The notes under the pieces are model-generated. The model saw only the letters and a program-made list of their open reading frames with translations. It was not told the origin of the DNA and did not search any database. Below are positions 11,819 to 24,667 of a DNA stretch of 64,000 bases, piece after piece. This DNA is from Strongylocentrotus purpuratus (lineage: Eukaryota; Echinodermata; Echinoidea; Camarodonta; Strongylocentrotidae): positions 38,100,529-38,164,528 of the forward strand of contig NW_022145607.1 in assembly GCF_000002235.5 (NCBI RefSeq). Direction: 5' to 3'. The number at the start of each line of letters is the position of its first letter. The first letter of the stretch is position 1. Made by a program: the position numbers and the translations under genes.

Positions 11819-14461
11819 CTGATGGGTAGACCATTGCCACATTTCTTGGAGATTGTCCATGATATGAATGCAGAACAAATGGTTGCAACAAGTAGAAATT
11901 CATCCTGTGATATTATAACTTTCATTTGACCTCTAAATCATGACATAACACATGACCAACTTTAATAAGGGGCTTAAATAATTGACCTCTGTGATGACTC
12001 TTTGCTTTAGAGTACTTTGGTATTGCTGCCATGCACACATCGGCGCCTCAATCGTTATTTTTTTTTGCTTCAACATAGTACTTCCTCTATTTAAATAGGC
12101 CAATAATCTATTCTTACTTTTTCAATCTCAAAAAGAACAGGTTAACCCCAAAGCAGAGTGAAATATAATCCGTGAGATGAAATGAATACTACAAATCATC
12201 TTCACGTGGGATAAAAGAGTTTGCTTGTATGAGGGTATTATGAGCATGAAGTAGAGAGCAAACAACGAGCCAAGCAGGCAGACAGTCCTGCCCCCGCAGC
12301 AGCACCCCAATCAATACCATCGTAAGACATCCAGCCGTTCCGATGTCTTCCGGTCTCCAAACATTGATTTTACTGCAATAACTCGAAGAAATCAAAACAT
12401 CTTGTCGTGATTTCTTCAAGACTCTACCACCATTTTGTCCATCTATCTCATCAACAGAGCAACGAGGGCATGTAATTGAATTTGCCTCAGGACTGTGAAT
12501 GCTACGCTTTGTTTGTGTTGGATAGGTATCGCGATAGGGGGAGGGGGAGGAACAATCACTCAATGTGTACAGTAAAACCCCCATTTCATTAAGATTCCCG
12601 GATCAATAGTCCCACATATAGAACAAACAGACAGTCCATCGCCATCCTGGGATCCCCTCAAAAAAACAATTCCCAAGTTCTCTTTCAGCCACTGCGAGCC
12701 ACGCAATCAAGTCACTCGTTGAAAGCCGCCACCTGAATTCCCATCTTGCTGTCTATTGATTTCCTCAGTCCCACATGTGGGATTTCATGTGGGATAAATG
12801 CACTTTTCAAAGAGGTTAGCGACACTGACGTTACAGTAACAGAAAAAGGAAATAGAAAAAGAAAAAAGAAAATATGAACATGAGTTGAACAGTGCATTCA
12901 ATAATGACAAGGTTAGGGTCATGATAAAGCCAAGTTCAAGCTCAAGATCTGTCTTGTCCCTTTTTTAGAAACCAACAAAGAAATTCCAGAAATCTGACTA
13001 CCATGACTGAAAATATGGAGCATGGCATACCAGCACACTTTTCTTTGTGTGCACAGACCACACAATCAGGTCTGTAAAGTTCATTCAAAGTAATTGCTAA
13101 AGTGTATTTGAATGATCCTATATTATCAAACAACCAGATAACACATGATGTCAGTGAGAGGAAAGGTAAACAAAGCAGTTTGGCAAACATGTAGAATCCT
13201 TTGTGTGTCATGCAAAGCAACAAACCATTATCAATACTTGTGTCTTACAGACCAGACTGCTAATAAAGTTGTACGGTATGTAATTTTTTTCCTTCCTAAT
13301 AATCCTCTTGAAAAATAAATTCATAAAACACCACTTACATGTAGTTCTTTTTAATATCAGATTTAATTTCAAGTCTACAGCATTTAGAGCAATTCCATAA
13401 TATGTTCTGCAGGCAAACTTGCAATTTGAATCTATGCCTAAAAAATATAAAATAAATGTAAAATTTGATGCCACATCACAAATAAATGTATTTGCGATCT
13501 ATTTCAGTAAAAAAATCAGAACAGTATTGTATGAGCCTGTACACAAGTTTATTTCCTTGTAAACATATGCAAGCCTACACATGCATACTATCCAAAACAA
13601 GTTTACATAACAAATTGGATGTAGGCCTACAGGAATTATGAGTATATTTATAATTGTGTTTTTGTTTTATTTCTTCAGTGGAAAACAGGATTTGTTTGTG
13701 GAAAAGTGGTGACAATATTGCCAAACCACTCACCCCATAGAAGCTTTGTCATGCAACACAACCTGAGTTCTTCTGCCAATTACTGCTACGTACAGTAACT
13801 ATGACATCATGACCATTATCTGCTTCATCCTATCACTTTCAATCTACGTGTATTCTATTAATGTTGTTAAACATTTCCTTATATGTATATGGCCAATTTC
13901 CTGAAAACCACAAGCTTACTACTTAGAGACTTAGAGTATTCCAGATAACATTCATGAAGTTTGAGTGTAATGCCATGTAGCGAGTAGAGCAAAACATGAT
14001 TTCATATTTAGCAGCTGATTCTTTAATGCATCCAGACGGCTTTCTTTCTGTCTTTCTTTCTGTTTCCCCGTGCACTAATACAGTAATTAAAGGGCAATCA
14101 GCTGATAATGGATTCCATTACACAGGTTTCGGACACTCGTTCTTAAGAAGGAGACCAAGAGAGGAATCTGCATAATGTGAGTCATTAGAGCTATTAGGTG
14201 ACTAATTGAATAATGGGGGTGGGCTCTCTAAGAGAGCACAGAGCCAAATGTCAAAGGTCATGTCTTGACGAGACAGCACAAGAGTGCAGCGCAGACAGCC
14301 ACAGGCTGGCTGCCAGTCGTACTACAAATGACATCGAAGCAACAGAGGAAAAAGAGTGAATTCTTTGGATCACAGGCTTCCTCTTGGAGTACAGGGTTCT
14401 GATGGTAACCTGCATTATTTCATCTCGATTATAGTGAAAACAAATCTCACGATTATATTGG
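11819..14461. other. non-coding stretch; slightly more complex segment near 12.2-12.7 kb
   Basis: No gene recognised. 12190-12720 is less AT-rich and less repetitive than its surroundings and keeps a 131-codon open frame on the minus strand (12189-12584). That frame has no recognisable domain. A conserved non-coding element or an unrecognised exon cannot be told apart from chance here. The rest is AT-rich intron-like sequence. Confidence 0.4.
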
Positions 14462-16656
14462 AGGGCAGGTCCAAGCTATTGTCCCCTCTGGGGGTCAAAT
14501 TTCATCTTTATATATATTTAACAAACTATACATCATTTTAAAGCTGAAACTATGAATTTTATGAATCTGATAAAAAAAATTAAAAATTATCAAAATACGA
14601 AGAATGCCAAGGTCACGAACTTTGATTTGTGTTAATTAGCGTGACGTACGGGACATTACATTTTTATTTTTGTATCTCATTTGAATTATTTTTTCAAAAT
14701 TAAATATTTTAGGACATGTAGACCATCATACTAGAAAATAGGAAAAAAATATAAAAACTTTCAAAATTAATTAATTATGCAAATGAGGTAGGTTCCAAAG
14801 TGTGATGTCCCGTACGTCACAATTTGACATTAATTTGTTTAATTTTAATTATGAAAATAATTTTTTTTTTTAAAGATATTCTAGGAAGTTCTAATTTAGA
14901 TGAATACCTAACAAAAAATAGGTTTAACAAAAATTACGAAAATTCTGTGTTGATTACATAATCAAATTAAGAAATGTGACGTACGGGACAAGTGTGTGAC
15001 GTACGGGACAACCCCATATAAAACCAATGCAAGATGTGAAAAAAAGGAAATGACCAAAAGGAGAATATATATGTGTTAGGAAACTTGTTGTATACAGGGA
15101 TATATGAACATTCCAACTGGGTCCCTTCTAGGAATTTACTCGTACTGTTGTTGTTATTGTTTTAGTCTTAAAGGCATGTGCCATTCAATTATGAATATTT
15201 ATTGATGTAATTAGTCTTCAAGCCAGATCCCTGGTATTATCAACTTTGGTATTTTGCCAGTTGATGTCCCCAACATTGGCAGGATGCTAAATATGTAATT
15301 CATAATAGTACATGTACATGTTATGGAGCCAGCTCAGGAATTTTGATCTCCTAAAAACTAAATCATAACTTTTTAAGGAAGGATAGCCTCTCTCACTCTC
15401 ACCCACTTAGGATTTTCATCACTTTTACACCCATGCATTTTTGTTGAATTACGCTTTAATCTTTTGAATTGTGGAAAAGGTCACACAAACCTTTAAGGTT
15501 TTAATTTATTATATCTGGTGGTGTTAATAAGATGTCTTTAATCAATACAAAATACATTAAAGATTTATATTTTTGTATCCATCTTTCACAAACATGTACA
15601 TTAATGTACCGGTACATTAAAATTCTTGAATAAATGACAGCAACATATACATGTACATGTTCTAATCTGTGATAAAAGGATTAAAATAAGAAGTTCAGCG
15701 TTATCTTTGAATTCCTTCAAAATTCTATGATATTGCTATCAAGTAATTCAAACAAGCTATGAAGAAAAGATTTCATATTTGTAATGTACTGTATCTTTGT
15801 TCACAAAATATGATGTGCCGAGTGTGCCCCTGTGTTTCAAACAAGTTTTAATAAAAGTTTTAAAGTTCAAGTTCATCTTCTTCATTAATTATTATTTTAA
15901 AACATTTACATGTACATGTACATGTAGCACTGTTGAATGGAATGGATAAAAGAAATGAGAAAAGAAGCATGACTGCACATGATAGATGGGTAAATGGAAT
16001 AAAAATGGTAATATAGTGTGTGTGTATGAATGTAATTTAATTTGTTTTCTTTATTAAAGTAATATTTGTATTGATTTACCTCATAAATTAACACAGAGGA
16101 TATAGAGTGATGGTCAGAGGATCTAATTGGGTTCTAAAACACTCTAATTGTCACTGATTTAAGTTAAAATTGTTCATATTTAACAAATTTTGACGAAAAT
16201 TCTTCATTTCAATGCATTTTCCCATAGGGAAAAGTTGTCCCGTACGTCACGTGTCCCGTACGTCACATACACACATTTATGTTTTGGTATATTACATAAC
16301 AACGGAAGGTCAGAAAAATATGGTTATAGTTGTGATTAATGCTTGATTCCATAATGAATTAAGATATCATTACCATAAATCTCATAACTTAATAAATTCA
16401 GAGAATTTTTACGACGAACCTATTTTTGAAAAAGTCAGAAATTCTCTGGTCCCGTACGTCACGCAGCACATTAATTACATTAAAAATTAATTTATGAATT
16501 GGTCAGAACTAAAACTTTCCACAAATGAACTAGCCCATAATAGCCACAGACTCATACCAAAAGATAGCCATATAAATAATTTCATCCATTGTTATTTCTT
16601 GTTTAAAGTCTCTGAATGTCCCGTACGTCACAATCCAAATAGCTTGGACCTGCCCT
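14462..16656. mobile_element. 2.2-kb inverted-repeat element with eight copies of a 14-bp motif
   Basis: The boundaries are an inverted pair: AGGGCAGGTCCAAGCTATT at 14462-14480 and AATAGCTTGGACCTGCCCT at 16638-16656. Inside, the motif GTGACGTACGGGAC occurs eight times without a mismatch: forward at 14641, 14976 and 14996, and reversed at 14807, 16237, 16253, 16449 and 16618. All lie within the outer ~550 bp on the left or ~420 bp on the right. The central 1.2 kb has none. There is no transposase-like frame. Subterminal motif clusters flanked by a TIR are typical of transposase-binding regions of DNA transposons, so I read this as a non-autonomous element. The superfamily is not recognised and no clear target-site duplication is seen (possibly GG). 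Confidence 0.65.
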
Positions 16657-17379
16657 GGATCAAGACTTTATACACATCCAAATATATGTACATGTAGGGG
16701 ATTGCGTACATGAAGAACATAGGTGCAAAAATTAAAATAGAGAAACCATTTCATTCAAAATACTCCCTCCACCCCCCCCCCCCTTCCTCCTCAAGGCTCA
16801 ATTAGGATTGAAAGAGAAAGAGAAAGAGAAAGAGAAAGCAAGGAGGAAGGGGGAGGTGAGATAAAGTCATAAAGACATAGAGAAAGCAATAGAAAGTGTA
16901 AGAGAGAAAGAGAAAGTGTAAGAGAGAAAGAAAGAGAAAGAGAGAGAGAGAGAGAAATAGAGAGAGAGAGAGAGAGAGAGGGGGAGAAAGGAAGAGAAAG
17001 AGAAATTGTTGGAAAGGGGAAAAAGCAGAAGGTGGGAAGACTGTGGGGGTGGGGGTGGTAAGTATGGGGAGGGTTAGGTAGGGGAGAGGGTTAAGGGGAG
17101 ATGGTTAAGGGGAGGGGGTGAGTGGGAGAGAGAGGGAGAAACAAGGTCATACAATCAGAGACATCCCGAAGCAGGATGTTCCCTGCTGTCAAATGTTTCT
17201 GGGACATTATTCCAACTATCCAACCAAAAAAAGTATGATTCAGGAATCAGGCTCGAAAGAAACCTTTCAGGGTAATATAGGCACCCTAGGGAGCGACACA
17301 CAGACAACACATAAATCAAAGTATCTTTCTACAATGTACAGGTACATGGGTACAGTGTAAGCTTCCTATTTTAAAGAGG
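16657..17379. repeat. purine-rich (GA/GGGGA) low-complexity tract
   Basis: After a C run at about 16772-16784, the plus strand from about 16808 to 17130 is nearly pure purine. It has GAAA, GA and GGGGA/GGTTA-type units. No gene. The open frame over 17118-17360 is not supported by any domain. Confidence 0.6.
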
Positions 17380-17760
17380 CATGTTCCCCGTATTCCAGAG
17401 GGCGTTCAAAATACGTACCCGCTGGCGGACGGTGCTAGCTGCCTATTGTCACCCACAGAATACGGCTCTTACGCAGATGGCATGTTCCGAATGCCCGAAC
17501 AATACCGATTATCGCATACATGTGCCGAAGTAATGCCAATCGCAGTTCGGCTCTAAGATTCGGCTGCTGTTTCCGCCCACTTTCGTGACGTCGCGATCGT
17601 CAGCGATCAGCTGGCTTGGCGAAGGCAGGCCAGGCCGCGCGTTCTTTGATTGACAGCTGTATGCAAATTAGAAGTCGATCTTCGGAACCAAGATGGCGAT
17701 GACTAGAGCAGCGATAACTACACTGGCGGGAACGTGCCACTTTAACTCCATGCCCAACCA
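17380..17760. promoter_or_regulatory. GC-richer, CpG-containing promoter-like island
   Basis: Against AT-rich surroundings this block is CpG-bearing (GACGTCGCGATCG, CCGCGCG, CTGGCGGACGG). It contains a palindromic CRE-like TGACGTC (17587), an octamer-type ATGCAAAT (about 17662) and AAGATGGCG (17690), a YY1-type sequence common at metazoan start sites. A 24-codon frame on the plus strand starts at that ATG (17693) and ends in TAA without an obvious donor. It could be the promoter of an unseen gene or an alternative promoter of the minus-strand STAR gene. This is inference from composition and motifs only. Confidence 0.35.
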
Positions 17761-19195
17761 CTAAATCACAACTGTTTTCAAAAACATCTATTTCTAGAGA
17801 TTTAAGCCTACATGTACATGTACAGGCCCTACACTGCTTCAAAAAAAAAGTTAGTGACAAGATTTTTGCTGTAGGCCCTAAAATGATTTCATTTTTGTTT
17901 TAACCTACCTGTAGGCCTACATTCAAGGCGGCTTATTTACTGCACATGAGATTTCCATTAGAAATCCTGGAAGGATACTCCAAGTAGGTTACCTACAAAA
18001 CTTTGCATTTTATTTATAAAATGTATTGGAAGGAATTTAACCCTAATAAATTACTGGTAATGCTGTTAATGGGTAAACCAAACTGGGCAAGCACAACAAA
18101 TGTTTGGACTTGACCCACAACAGCTCCAATAATGAAAGCAAGCATACAAAATGCTTGTGTGCAACAAAATACATTAATTAGCCCTACACATGTATTTCAA
18201 TCCCCACTCTTATTCCTATTGTGATGTCATAATAAGATCCATTAGGCCTATACATCTTTGTTATAGGAACAACACTTAAAATCAGGCCTAATCCTCCAAG
18301 TTGGGCAACGCAGGATGCCTTATCACCAAACCATGGCGGAACATGTTTGCTCAACTGACAAGATAAAAATGTAAGACTTGGGAACTGGGCAAATATTGAG
18401 GTTGGGAGCGGAAATGGTTTCCTTCGATGAGGATACGATGAGGATACGCTATAAGAAATTGAATGACACACAGTGTCTTGTAAACAAAGGTAAGTTCAAC
18501 AGATAGGGACTTGTAGAAGAGCATCGTTCTGTATCTGCGTAACAGTTCTTCACCGATTCACAGTATTGGTGTTTTCTTTGCTCAAACTTGTAAAGAATTG
18601 TTGAATAAAATGAATGAAAAACACTAAATTGAATCTACAACAAGGCCTATTAAATGCTTATAAATAACTTTTAAAAATGTTGACTTGAATTCCTGGTCTT
18701 GTCCACTATTAATAGTAATGTTACAGAAGCGTAATTATCAAGTCCATGATTGTCGAACTCCCATAAACAATCTGAAAGTTTTGAATTGTTCATCATGCAT
18801 TTCCTTCACCTGAAGAACATGGTACATTTAGGTCTGACCGTCCATGCTGGGAGACTAGGAAGTATTTCTTGATGGGACTATGGGTTCGCTGTGTGCAAGA
18901 CCTGTACACCCATTAATGGTATTTCCACTAAATAATCTAGTGGTGTCAGCAAATTATGACCTTCTGCACATGGAAACCGACACCTAATGGGGCACTATTG
19001 CTACGATTTCCTCATCATTAATGACAAATTACTCAGGGAGACAAAAACATATACCGGTACTGATATAAAATGTACAATTTGTTTGGCAAACCCAAGTGAT
19101 GTCATTCAGTCTTGAGCGTTTGTTTATAGTTAGAAGTCCTTGATGTTGCGTGTGTGTGTGTGTACATGTAGTTTCATTATATCTCAATGGTAGCT
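17761..19195. other. non-coding stretch
   Basis: No gene or defined repeat recognised. It contains ACATGTACATGT motifs, a short GT run at about 19149-19162 and several 'GTAGGCCTAC'-type palindromic short motifs. The frames at 18184-18471 and 17600-17860 carry no family signature. Confidence 0.45.
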
Positions 19196-19382
19196 TTAAA
19201 GCCCATCTGTACTAGTTTGGCCAGAGCGGATTAAACCACCCAGCATGATCACTGACAACAACTCAGCTCTCAATTAACAAAAGAAAGAGAGGATCATGGG
19301 GGACCAACAGGCACCGCTTAGGCATTGTTTTCTATAAGAGGGAGCAGTTAGCTACTGTACAAGTAGTGCAGTGGGGCTTTAA
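19196..19382. mobile_element. ~187-bp TTAA-bounded MITE, copy 1
   Basis: It starts TTAAAGCCC and ends GGGGCTTTAA. An inverted relative is at 52448-52636, sharing in reverse complement the 'GGGGGACCAACAGGCACCG' segment, 'GAGGATCATGG' and 'GGGAGCA..TAGCTAC'. Two independent locations with the same ends support a mobile element of this exact extent. No coding content. Confidence 0.7.
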
Positions 19383-22300
19383 CCCGGGAGTTTATTACGA
19401 AAAACTTTGAAAGTGAGAGGAAACCAAGCAATCATTATTTTCTGATCGCCAGACGCACGTAGGCTATACTAATAACAGTCCCACAGGCTCCCCAGGCAAA
19501 TAATGACAGAATGCTTGAAAGGTTGTCAAAGGTCGCAGTATTGTCAAAATCTCCGCATTCTGACCCAACCAGGTAGTATTGACAATGGGTTGTCAGGGTT
19601 ACTTGCTTCTCCAAGACTTGTCTTCCCAATGGAGACATGGAACTTTGTAAGAGCTCACCGAGAGGCCTGAGAAGAGAACCAGTTCAAATGTGGTTGGATT
19701 GTGTATGTTGATGGTTGCGCTTTGCATCTTACTCTGTACCAATCTAATGAATTCCAGGTATCATGTGCTGTTTTCTTTTTTCAATTTTTGTTTTGTTATC
19801 ATTTCATTTTCAATTTGTCTTTCTATTTTATTCTTCACTGGAACTGTTAAGGATAAATAAACATCAAAAAGTTGAGAACAAGAGGCTTTTAGTGTACAAA
19901 TTCAATAGGATTCTTTTTTCTTTTTTTTTTCCTATTTTTTTTCTACATGAATTTTCGTTATAAATTAATAATAAATCTTTAAAATTGATGAGTAGCACTA
20001 GCATGGAAAGACTGATTTAAGTCTATTGCATGGGGAAAATGACGAACGTTTCACCTAAAAATCCACGCCTTCTGCTGTTTTTCAAGCATTTAGTTGACAG
20101 CAAAACGAGTCTATCCATGTACAATGTACAGTGTATACCACACTATATGTACATGAAGGTAACAAAGGCGTAAAGAGTAAATTCCTGAGATTTGACACCC
20201 ACTTCCATGCCCCGATGACAAATTAAAGAAAGATGAATCGAGGCCTAACAGGCTTTAGCGGATTGCAAACCCCTAACCACGCACAATAATGACAGATTGC
20301 CTTCTACATGTAATGATGAGTCAAGAATCAATAATTTAGAATCCAAGCTCCAAAATCAAATTAATTTCATACTCTAGCTGCACCATGAATATTGATGCCT
20401 ACTTTATATTGAATGCAGCGCCAAGCATGTAAATTGATTTTTGTCCCTCGTTATGACACTAAACATGCTCTATTCAAGTTAATTCACTAAAATATTGACA
20501 CACAGAACAAAATGTCATTTCTCAATGTTTTCCTACATTTGTCCATCTTCACATGTGCTGTAGAAAAAAGCCTTTATTTTCGTGTTGTCTCAAGATTGCG
20601 TATGTACAAGTATTTTTATTTGCTTTAATATAAATTAATACCTTGTTTAATGTAAACTCTCATTTCAAAGTAATGTATCTCATCCTGAACAAAACTAGGC
20701 ATTTCCTTCAACTGTATCTATAAATTATGAGAGTTGCCTCTGACAATACATTTAATAGCATGCACTGACTATTGATGCTTCATCAATCTATGGTATTACA
20801 TAATACAAAAGACTGTTGCCAGTTCTCATACATAAAGGTGTACTGCTGGACACAGATAAGAAGGGAAGAGACAGGAGTCACTTCCTCATCAACCAGGTCT
20901 TATTTCCTGGTGTTGGTTGTCCCTTGTTACAGGAAGCCATGCCTTGCGCATTCATGGAATCTGGTAACCAACATTTCCTTGAATACTCCACTGATGATAA
21001 ATCTCTTTGATACTCGACCTGCATGTACAGTACATGTACATGCAAAACAATGCAAGTTATGTTGTTCAGTGCAGGCTATATACTCCACTAAATTCATCAT
21101 GATTATGTTATAAATATCTACATGTAACTGGACCAATTATAGTCTGTGAATTCTTCCAATTATGTTAGCCCAAGATTCTGTGTTCAAATTATTATCCACA
21201 AAGTATAAGCCCACTGTGGAAATGTGAAACTTTCATTAAACTTGAATAAACCACACCCCTTTCAACAATTTGTCCAAAGGAACTCCTACAGTGTGGTCAT
21301 TATGAATGACCAACAATTTGGTCTCGGCTTTACCATTCCAGGGTGGGTGGAAGAAAATAGACCTTTTCTGAACAACTGACCATTGTGACCAGAAACCCCT
21401 TTCAAATGCAAATGTGATGAATAGCCCTGCCCAGGCCATTGAGGTATTTCAGCAGCCCTATTCAGTGTAACCCTCCTGCTACCCTGGCTGTAATCACCAC
21501 ACAGCTTCCTATTCAAGACTCTTCTTTTCATGATTGGGGCCTGCTATGGAGAGACCGTGCATTGAAGGTTGAACTATTTAAAGCAGTGTAGATCTATGAG
21601 AAACCACACTCAATCATACTAAAGCACTAAACTGGCCCTGGTTAAGATGCTTCATTGAACAATAATTAAAAGACACTCCCGTTTCTAAAGAATTCCTTTC
21701 AAATATAAAATTGAAAGGAACACTCCTTGATTTGTATTTTTCTTTTCATACTTGTCCTTTTAGCTCAGATTGGGTTTTTGTAGGGATGGCTTCTTCTTTT
21801 CACTTTGGATATTGGCAGACTGGCTGGATTAGGGGAGAAAGGGGAGATGACCACACCCTAAGACCCCCTTATACTCCAAAACTTGTGAATAAAGTCTTTG
21901 CTGTTTCCCTAGACAACCATTATGTTTGCACCCCTACATTTAGCTGGAACAAAAATAACCTTCAGAGAACTTTATGCAATACATTTTCATGGACCAAATC
22001 ATCATCTACATTTGAATGTCAATCTTCATGGAAAAATAATGCTACCAAAATACAAGCAGGCAACTTGTGTTGTGGATGATACTTTCATTTTTAGACCACT
22101 TTCACTTCTCAGTAATCAGAAATAAAAAAAAAAAGCTAAATTTAATAGAATTTATTAAAACCATGTTCAGACAGCAAGAAAGTTAATTTGAGAGAAGAAA
22201 AGATTTTTTTTTTGAAACGGGAAAAATTATAAAAATTAGAAATAAGAAACATCAAAACATATTGGAATGCATGTTCTTTATGCAATTATGGAGCAAATAA

Positions 22301-23450
22301 ATGCACTACAGCATGCCTATATATTTAATGAACCTTTGTGTATTTTGATTCATAAACAGACGAACAGAGTAAACACAGTGTCAAGCTTGACACTCATTTG
22401 AAGCTCAATATTTGTTCAATATTTGTTCAAGCTCTCGAGTATTCACTTGATGGTGCTTATCAATTATTTAATATCTCAAATCAATCAGACGTTTTGTCAA
22501 CAAAATGACACACTTTTCCAACAATTGCTGGTACCAGCATTTGACTATCTGTATCAGTAAATAGCTTGATTCAATTTATGAATGAATATGAAACCAACCT
22601 GTGACCGAACTCGAACAAACTAAGCGTTATTATAGATTTCCTCATGATTACATTTTAACTATGCATGTACATGTATGTCTGTTATAATGTGATATTTACA
22701 TGAGCAATGTGTGGCACTAACTTGATGTTCCTATCATACAACTGTATATGTTTACTTTACTGACATTATAAATATGTCAAATTGAGGATTAGCTCTAGTA
22801 GGTCTACTCTACTTCAAAATGCAGAATCTGATCTGAATCTGGATTATGACAACTCAACACTCCTTGTACGTTAAAACGAGTGTAGTCGAGTGTGATGGAA
22901 TGCAGTAATAATGGGGAGGAAAATACCATCACTTTTTAATTTAAAGTTTTTTCCTTTTCTCAAAGACTCCAGGCTCAATTTGTAGATGTTGGCAATGAGT
23001 TTTATGAGTTTTGATTTTTTTTTTAAATTTAGGGAGAAATATTGTTACATTGCAACTTTATTGAATTATTAAAGACAACCAATTTTGCTGCAGACAAACT
23101 TTGGCAAGTTACTCATATTCATTTATGACTGATGTTTCAATTAGTTTTCCTTCATGAACATGATGAAACTAGATGAAACTGTTGGGAATTTAAAGTAAAC
23201 TAGGCCTAAGCTTAGTCTACTTCTCAAATTTGCAGCAGATCTAGCGTCGGCTGTCGCTTCATAATCCAACTAAGTTCATTCGTTCATTAATATTATCCTC
23301 CTAAAACAAGGATTAAAAAGAGTAAGAATTATAATCTAACAAAGCACAGCACAGTGTCGTCTGAAACCAATCTAGGCCTATGCATTTTTTATAGAACACA
23401 TAAATACCATTGCAATGACTCAATATAGCTTCACAAGTTACAACGCAACA
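19383..23450. other. non-coding stretch upstream in the minus-strand gene's intron
   Basis: No exon that I can support. AT-rich with T- and A-runs. The overlapping frames at 21711-22125 are long for random AT-rich DNA but contain no domain or splice-bounded pattern. The segment 21236-21540 is moderately complex but unrecognised. Confidence 0.45.
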
Positions 23451-23666
23451 TTTGAATACAAATGCACCACACAACCATAGCACGGTGGGCTATGTAAGAA
23501 AGTTACAAGCACAACACCACATTCCAGCACATGTCCCAAACACACAAGCCGAAGTTTATGGCTTCAATACACACACACACATACACACACAACGTATACC
23601 AGCGCAGCCACGCTCACCCAGGCCGCTGCATAGGCCCATGCACGCAAGTAAAGTTTGCAAACTTAC

Positions 23667-23865
23667 CATCATCTAGAAGTCTCTCGACGTGGACAAACAT
23701 ACTCGAAACCATTGTATAAGATGTCTTATCCTTCATTAATTGGGCCAGATATTCTGGTGAACACTGAACTAGTGGTCTTTCTGCCATTTCGTTCATTTTG
23801 TTAGGCGCTGGCGCGGCCTGAGGCGGCGGTGTAAATTGCATTTGCAACATTTGAAGATTATACAT
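23667..23865 (-). CDS. first coding exon of a STAR-family RNA-binding protein (quaking / HOW / GLD-1 type), partial
   Basis: Sixty-six codons plus one base. It begins with ATG at 23865 and ends at a consensus donor (GATGATG|GTAAGT), so the last residue completes as Glu in the next exon. Residues 1-34 are a Met/Gln/Pro-rich leader. Residues 36-66 (SPEYLAQLMKDK... MFVHVERLLDD) match the QUA1 homodimerisation segment of quaking, Drosophila HOW and C. elegans GLD-1, which read PDYL.QLM.DK and VERLLDDEI at the same places. The family's exon boundary after LLDE/DE also fits. STAR proteins dimerise through QUA1 and bind ACUAA-type RNA through a KH-QUA2 domain to control splicing, stability or translation. 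The KH and QUA2 exons are not visible, so they must lie to the left beyond a long intron, possibly outside the window. The exact orthologue is not fixed from this exon alone. Confidence 0.8.
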
Positions 23866-24020
23866 TCACGATAAGTTTGACGGTAAGTCCACGAGAGTTG
23901 TCCGCTGTCAGTCCGGCCTGGATACGTACTGTGCTAATAAATGATGATACGAATTACGGTACACGAAGATGCAGCTAGCTAGCGCAGTCTCGTCGATCGC
24001 GTTCCAGCGAAATTCCCCAC
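23866..24020 (-). promoter_or_regulatory. presumed 5' UTR / promoter region of the STAR gene
   Basis: Directly upstream of the QUA1-encoding exon the DNA becomes more complex and CpG-bearing (GTCGATCGCGTTCC, CCGGCCTGGATACGTAC). Further out it returns to A/T-rich sequence. No clear TATA box is seen. The call rests on position and composition only. Confidence 0.4.
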
Positions 24021-24394
24021 AACAAGCAAGTGCGCCCTCTTGCATGCAAACTACGTATAATGGTACTTATCCGTCAGACTTTGTGTAAAGAAATAAATCT
24101 TGAAATATTTTCGTTCAAACACCCTTTGTCACCAGAGTTTCGTTAACGAGGCAATTTACTTTTATATACTTCCGAAGTCACTGCCAAATTCCCTCAATTA
24201 TGATTTATGGATGGAATACAAATTTCCTAATTATAAATATTATTTCCGTGGGTTTTTTTCTGGTGTAGGTAGTCCAAAGTAGAATCTTGGAATCTGTTTA
24301 AAAAAATAAAGAAAAAAATAATGATAATAATGATTTTTTTAAATAATTTTTTTTAGGGAGAAAAATATGCATATAGGGTCTAGGCCCTATATAT

Positions 24395-24650
24395 ATATCA
24401 TCATTTCAGTAATACAAGAGCATACAATGTTAATGACAAAATCATCGTTGATTGATCAAAATCGGTTCAGAGACGGCTGAAATATCCATAAATATAATCA
24501 TTTCTAGAATATTCGAATAATTTTAAACAGCCGTTGGAAAAATGAGGTAGCGCCATGATACGTGTTATTCCAGCCAATGCCAATGTGGGCTTGTTGTTGG
24601 CTTTTTCGATTATGTTTTGATTATTTTTTGCCGAATTCGTGAAAAAAAAT
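24395..24650. mobile_element. partial copy of the MITE family found whole at 40219-40797
   Basis: It shares 'AATGACAAAATCATC', 'ATCAAAATCGGTTCA', 'GAGACGGCTGAAATAT', 'CAGCCAATGCCAATGT' and the TTGGCTTTTT-TTTTCG segments with 40270-40560, in the same order and strand. The TTAA-bounded termini seen at 40219 and 40797 are not evident here, so this copy is truncated or decayed. Confidence 0.55.
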
Positions 24651-24667
24651 ATTGAATTTAAAAACGT

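Noticed and set aside
12189-12584. 131-codon minus-strand frame with several cysteines
   Set aside because: No recognisable family, no convincing splice partners, and it does not resemble the KH or QUA2 parts expected for the STAR gene. Kept only as an unassigned complex segment.
21711-22125. Overlapping plus-strand frames of 122 and 67 codons
   Set aside because: Aromatic-rich AT-biased translation without domain, and two frames equally open, which argues against real coding sequence.
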